Notes under the pieces: model-generated | Told to the model about the DNA's origin: nothing | What the model saw: only the letters and a program-made list of their open reading frames with translations | Database searches by the model: none | Program-made: the position numbers and the translations under genes | Assembly (NCBI GenBank): GCA_028023455.1 | Contig: JAQFVV010012574.1 | Coordinates: 1,638,959 to 1,702,958 of the forward strand | DNA from: Epiperipatus broadwayi | Taxonomy: Eukaryota; Onychophora; Udeonychophora; Euonychophora; Peripatidae | DNA length: 64,000 nt | Direction: 5' to 3' | Shown: piece after piece, positions 61,090-64,000 of the stretch | Layout: each line of letters starts with the position of its first letter | How positions within the stretch are numbered: the stretch's first letter is position 1

Positions 61090-62264
61090 CAGTACACCTG
61101 GGTCCCTTTTTATGCGGACTTATTTAACACGATTTTGAAGTTACGCAATTCATGTTTCACCGGAAGTCAACCTTTCGTGCACTTACGTTATATTGAAAGT
61201 AATAGCACATTATTGGAATTCGACTTTCATTTTAGTAATTTCAATATTTTCAGTGCTTTATAATAGTAAGATTTTATGCAATAATGAAATTAAAATCATG
61301 ATTTCTACATTTTATGTATGCACACATTAAATTTTACAAGATTATAATGTAAATTTGTTCAAACATTGTGCGTGTTAATTTTGCATTTTAAATCACATTC
61401 TGTTTTTACTTTTTAAAAAAGAATGTTTAACCAATTATTAATCATTTAGTGTCCGCAAGTTTATTTTTAAAAGGTGAATAATAGCAATGAAACGAAATTT
61501 GATTTTTAAACGGAATTGAAAATTAAAAAATTAAAGACAAAAATAAAAGTTTAGATACAGAAGAAAATGTAGAAAAAGATAATGAAACAGAAGTGGAACC
61601 TGTTCCTTTCACTTCCAAAATGATTCGAGAAGGTCTTCAACTTTCTAATCAGTTGGCAAATTATTTTCTTACTAATGACACTAATCACGAACGTGCTCTT
61701 AAATTCCAACAAGAGCTAAATGGTTGTATGTCTGGGTATCGCAAGCTTCATAAACAATTAATAAAATCATCATCTCAAAGATTAATTACTAATTACGTTG
61801 TCACTAGAAAACCATTAAAACAACAACATGAGAGTGAAGTTGGCACTAGTTATAGTTCCTCTTGTGAAGAATCTTTACCAGTTTGCAAACGAACCTGTTT
61901 ATCGGCAAATAGCATTAATAATTAAATGTGTATAAAAAAATGTAAATTACTGTACTATAAATTATGCATAAAAATATATTATTTTGAATAAAATTAAATA
62001 TTATAGTTAAAAAAAGTTTGTCTTGTATCAATTTTTTTCAAATTTGAAATTTTTTATTAGTCATATTTTATTTCCTTATTTTTTTTTTTGCGCGAATTTT
62101 AAAGTAATTTTACGTTGGTGCTTTGCTTTTACGCGAATTTTGAAAAATCACAGACCGTATCCCCCCTTTTTCAATGTAAGTTACATCTATTTTTGCACGA
62201 TTTCGTTTGCGCGCATTTTCTGAGGAACCTATCTATCGCATAAAACGAGACCCAGGTGTACTTT
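61090..62264 (+). mobile_element. Tigger/pogo-like DNA transposon, internally deleted
   Basis: The left terminus is CAGTACACCTGGGTCCC and the complement of the right terminus reads AAGTACACCTGGGTCTC. Imperfect similarity continues inward (TTTTTATGCGG against GTTTTATGCGA). TA lies beside the left end, and TTA beside the right, fitting the TA target of pogo elements. At about 1.18 kb it lacks most of a transposase and keeps only the C-terminal coding part. Mobilisation would require a full-length relative. Confidence 0.8.
61500..61925 (+). pseudogene. Tigger/pogo-like transposase C-terminal remnant
   Basis: A frame with an acidic stretch (SLDTEENVEKDNETEVEP) leads into PFTSKMIREGLQLSNQLANY, FLTNDTNHERALKFQQELNG and SGYRKLHKQLIKSSSQRLIT. 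It ends in a Ser/Glu-rich tail, with a stop near 61923. An acidic linker followed by a helical FTxxxxxEGLxLxxxxxxYF and ERALKFQxxLNxxMxxYR segment is how Tigger-type transposases end, after the DDE domain. The helix-turn-helix DNA-binding and DDE domains are missing, so no transposase activity is expected. Confidence 0.7.
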
Positions 62265-62673
62265 TAATCGAGCAGCACATTTAATTTTTTTATTTTTTGA
62301 TGAATTTTGTAATTATCACAAAGCGATAAAGACAGAAAATACGTATCTGCCTCACAAGGACATTTATCAGAGTAAAAGTAATGCAATTCACAAACAAGGC
62401 CTACAATGGAGCCTACACATAAAACACAATATCAGACTTGTAAGTATAAACTTTTAATTTTTTTAATATTTTAATTTTTTTTTTAATTTTTTGAAAAAAT
62501 GATAATTTTTATTAATTTTAATTTGTAGTTTGTGTGTGTTGATATAAATTATATATTTATTTATGCTCGTATAGAATTCATATCTACTGTAATTTTTTAA
62601 AGTTCTAATCCACTTATTTTATAAAAATAAACTTATAAAACACCACATGTTCAATAAATGTAAAATTGATCAA
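62265..62673. other. AT-rich DNA with a weak exon-like segment
   Basis: Between 62336 and 62439 one frame stays open (TYLPHKDIYQSKSNAIHKQG then LQWSLHIKHNIRL), with AG before it and a GTAAGT donor after it. The polypyrimidine context is weak and the protein is not recognised. Not called as a gene. Confidence 0.25.
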
Positions 62674-63397
62674 ACATGTTGAAATAACATAAATGTTGAA
62701 TAAACTTAGAAACAATTTGCCGAAGCATATTAATTCTATAATTAATAATATCTTAACATTAAACAAAAAAGAATAATTGTCTAAAGTAAAGAATTTTAAT
62801 TTTATAATTAAAAAATAATAATAATTTTTTTGACCAAAATGAGTAAGGTTGTATACTTAATTTCTTACATGTCATTATTAGCTGGTGGATAGATAAAAAG
62901 AATCTAAATGAGAGATTTATTCATTACATTTCTCAAACATGATAATCCTACTTACTGTCAATGAAAAGATTAGTGTTTATAATACCTGTTTTACATTTGA
63001 AATAATTAAATTTAATTTTAGTAGAAATTTGTTAATTATTTTAAGTGTAAAACAAGTATTGAATTTTAAATAAGATAAACACTAACCTTTTCACTGTCAG
63101 TAGTAGCATTATCATCTTTAAGAAATTAAATGAATAAATCTCTTTCATTTACATTTTTTATCCATCCACCAGCTAATACCGACATGTGAGAAATTAATCA
63201 CACACCATTACTCGCTTTCATAAGAAAAAATCTGATTTATTAATTTTTTATTAATTGTAAAATTAATATTCTTTACTTTAGACAATTATTCTTTCAATTA
63301 ATGTTAAGATAAAATGTGATTTATTATTAATTGTTTAATTAACGTGTTTTGGCAGTTGTTTCTACTATTATTCATATTTACATTATTTCAATATGTG
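62674..63397. repeat. Long imperfect palindrome, about 720 bp
   Basis: Arms of about 345 bp meet near 63030 around a loop of about 20 bp. Matching blocks include ATTAGCTGGTGGAT(A/G)GATAAAAA, GAGATTTATTCA, ATGATAAT(C/G)CTACT, AGTGTTTAT and, further out, AATAATTGTCTAAAGTAAAG and ACAT(G/A)TTGAAATAA. Arm similarity is moderate to high. It is non-coding. No terminal motif or target duplication identifies its class; a fold-back MITE is the simplest reading. Confidence 0.8.
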
Positions 63398-64000
63398 GTT
63401 ATTCGTTACTTCCATTTTTTATATTTTGTATATTTAAGTCATATTATGTGATCAAGTATAGTTGTATAAAATTTGCGCTTTAATTTTTTAATTATTGATG
63501 TTAATTATGATTAAAAAATGAATGGTCATATCATGACTATGTGTAGATGGGTTATTTGATGTCATTTATCGTTTGTATGTATCAGTGGTGTTTTTAGCTG
63601 GTCTTTAGATTTCAAAATGGCCATGAGCGCAAACTAAATCGATAGCAACAAATCTCATGCATGCACTCCACATATTACTATTAAATTCTTTATCTAGGAA
63701 TAATAATTTAAATAGATGAGTTAACTATTGGTTTAAAAATAACTAAACTTTAAGATTTTCTAAAATAAAACCTAGATTATAATACTATTCTAAATTAGAT
63801 TTATAACTGTACTTTTAATTAAACTATAAATGGATTAGCTACACTACTAAAAATTAGATTACACACTTTATTTACAATTAGCTTAAATATTTAAGATCTT
63901 TTTTTTAAATTTCTAACCTATTTTTAAAGCTCTTTTATAACATTTTAATTTAATAAAAGGATACAATAGTTAAGCTGGCATTGTTTAAACTATTTTATGA
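63398..64000. other. AT-rich intergenic DNA, nothing recognised
   Basis: No coding frame or repeat to the end of the window. Confidence 0.5.

Overview
The window looks like strongly AT-rich, gene-poor nuclear DNA of an animal. The evidence is the mix of element families: APE-type non-LTR retrotransposons (including an RTE-like lineage), Penelope-like elements with GIY-YIG endonucleases, hAT, Tigger/pogo-like and mariner-like DNA transposons, and tRNA-derived SINEs. The species cannot be read from this sequence alone. I see no rRNA, no convincing functional tRNA, no CRISPR array and no bacterial-type operon. No host gene can be assigned. One short candidate exon (29501-29567) is the best hint of a host transcription unit.

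Layout. 1-3165: a broken non-LTR reverse transcriptase (frameshifts, one in-frame stop), then an RTE 3' fragment. 4445-6230: two long palindromic repeats. 10.5-12.7 kb: a possible MITE and a clear hAT element with perfect 8-bp target duplications that carries a LINE fragment. 14.3-17.8 kb: a 129-bp insertion with 13-bp duplications, a hAT-like element, a LINE 3' end with a 3'UTR hairpin, and a mariner-like MITE. 19.7-20.3 kb: a degenerate tandem repeat. 22.4-24.4 kb: a SINE relic, an RTE fragment and a head-to-head dimer of a Penelope-like GIY-YIG region. 26.8-28.85 kb: the most intact RTE reverse transcriptase. 34.06-34.63 kb: a MITE. 36.1-37.35 kb: the endonuclease half of another RTE copy. 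39.7 kb: a tRNA-derived SINE. 41.3-47.4 kb: a minus-strand LINE split by a complete-looking but decayed Penelope-like element with long inverted terminal repeats and a 12-bp target duplication. 47.9-49.8 kb: a long inverted repeat enclosing another LINE 3' end. 50.6-50.9 kb: a LINE zinc-knuckle remnant. 54.4 kb: a second SINE copy. 55.5-58.9 kb: a long decayed RTE copy. 61.1-62.3 kb: a Tigger/pogo-like element. 62.7-63.4 kb: another palindrome.

The window is a graveyard of nested elements. All recognised coding regions are broken, so any mobilisation would need enzymes supplied from elsewhere. The retroelements supply APE or GIY-YIG endonuclease and reverse transcriptase. The DNA elements are internally deleted and depend on transposase in trans; the SINEs depend on LINE machinery. 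The most unusual theme is the number of long inverted repeats, two of which are clearly Penelope-derived. This suggests repeated inverted insertion of Penelope-like elements, which may seed palindromes in this genome.
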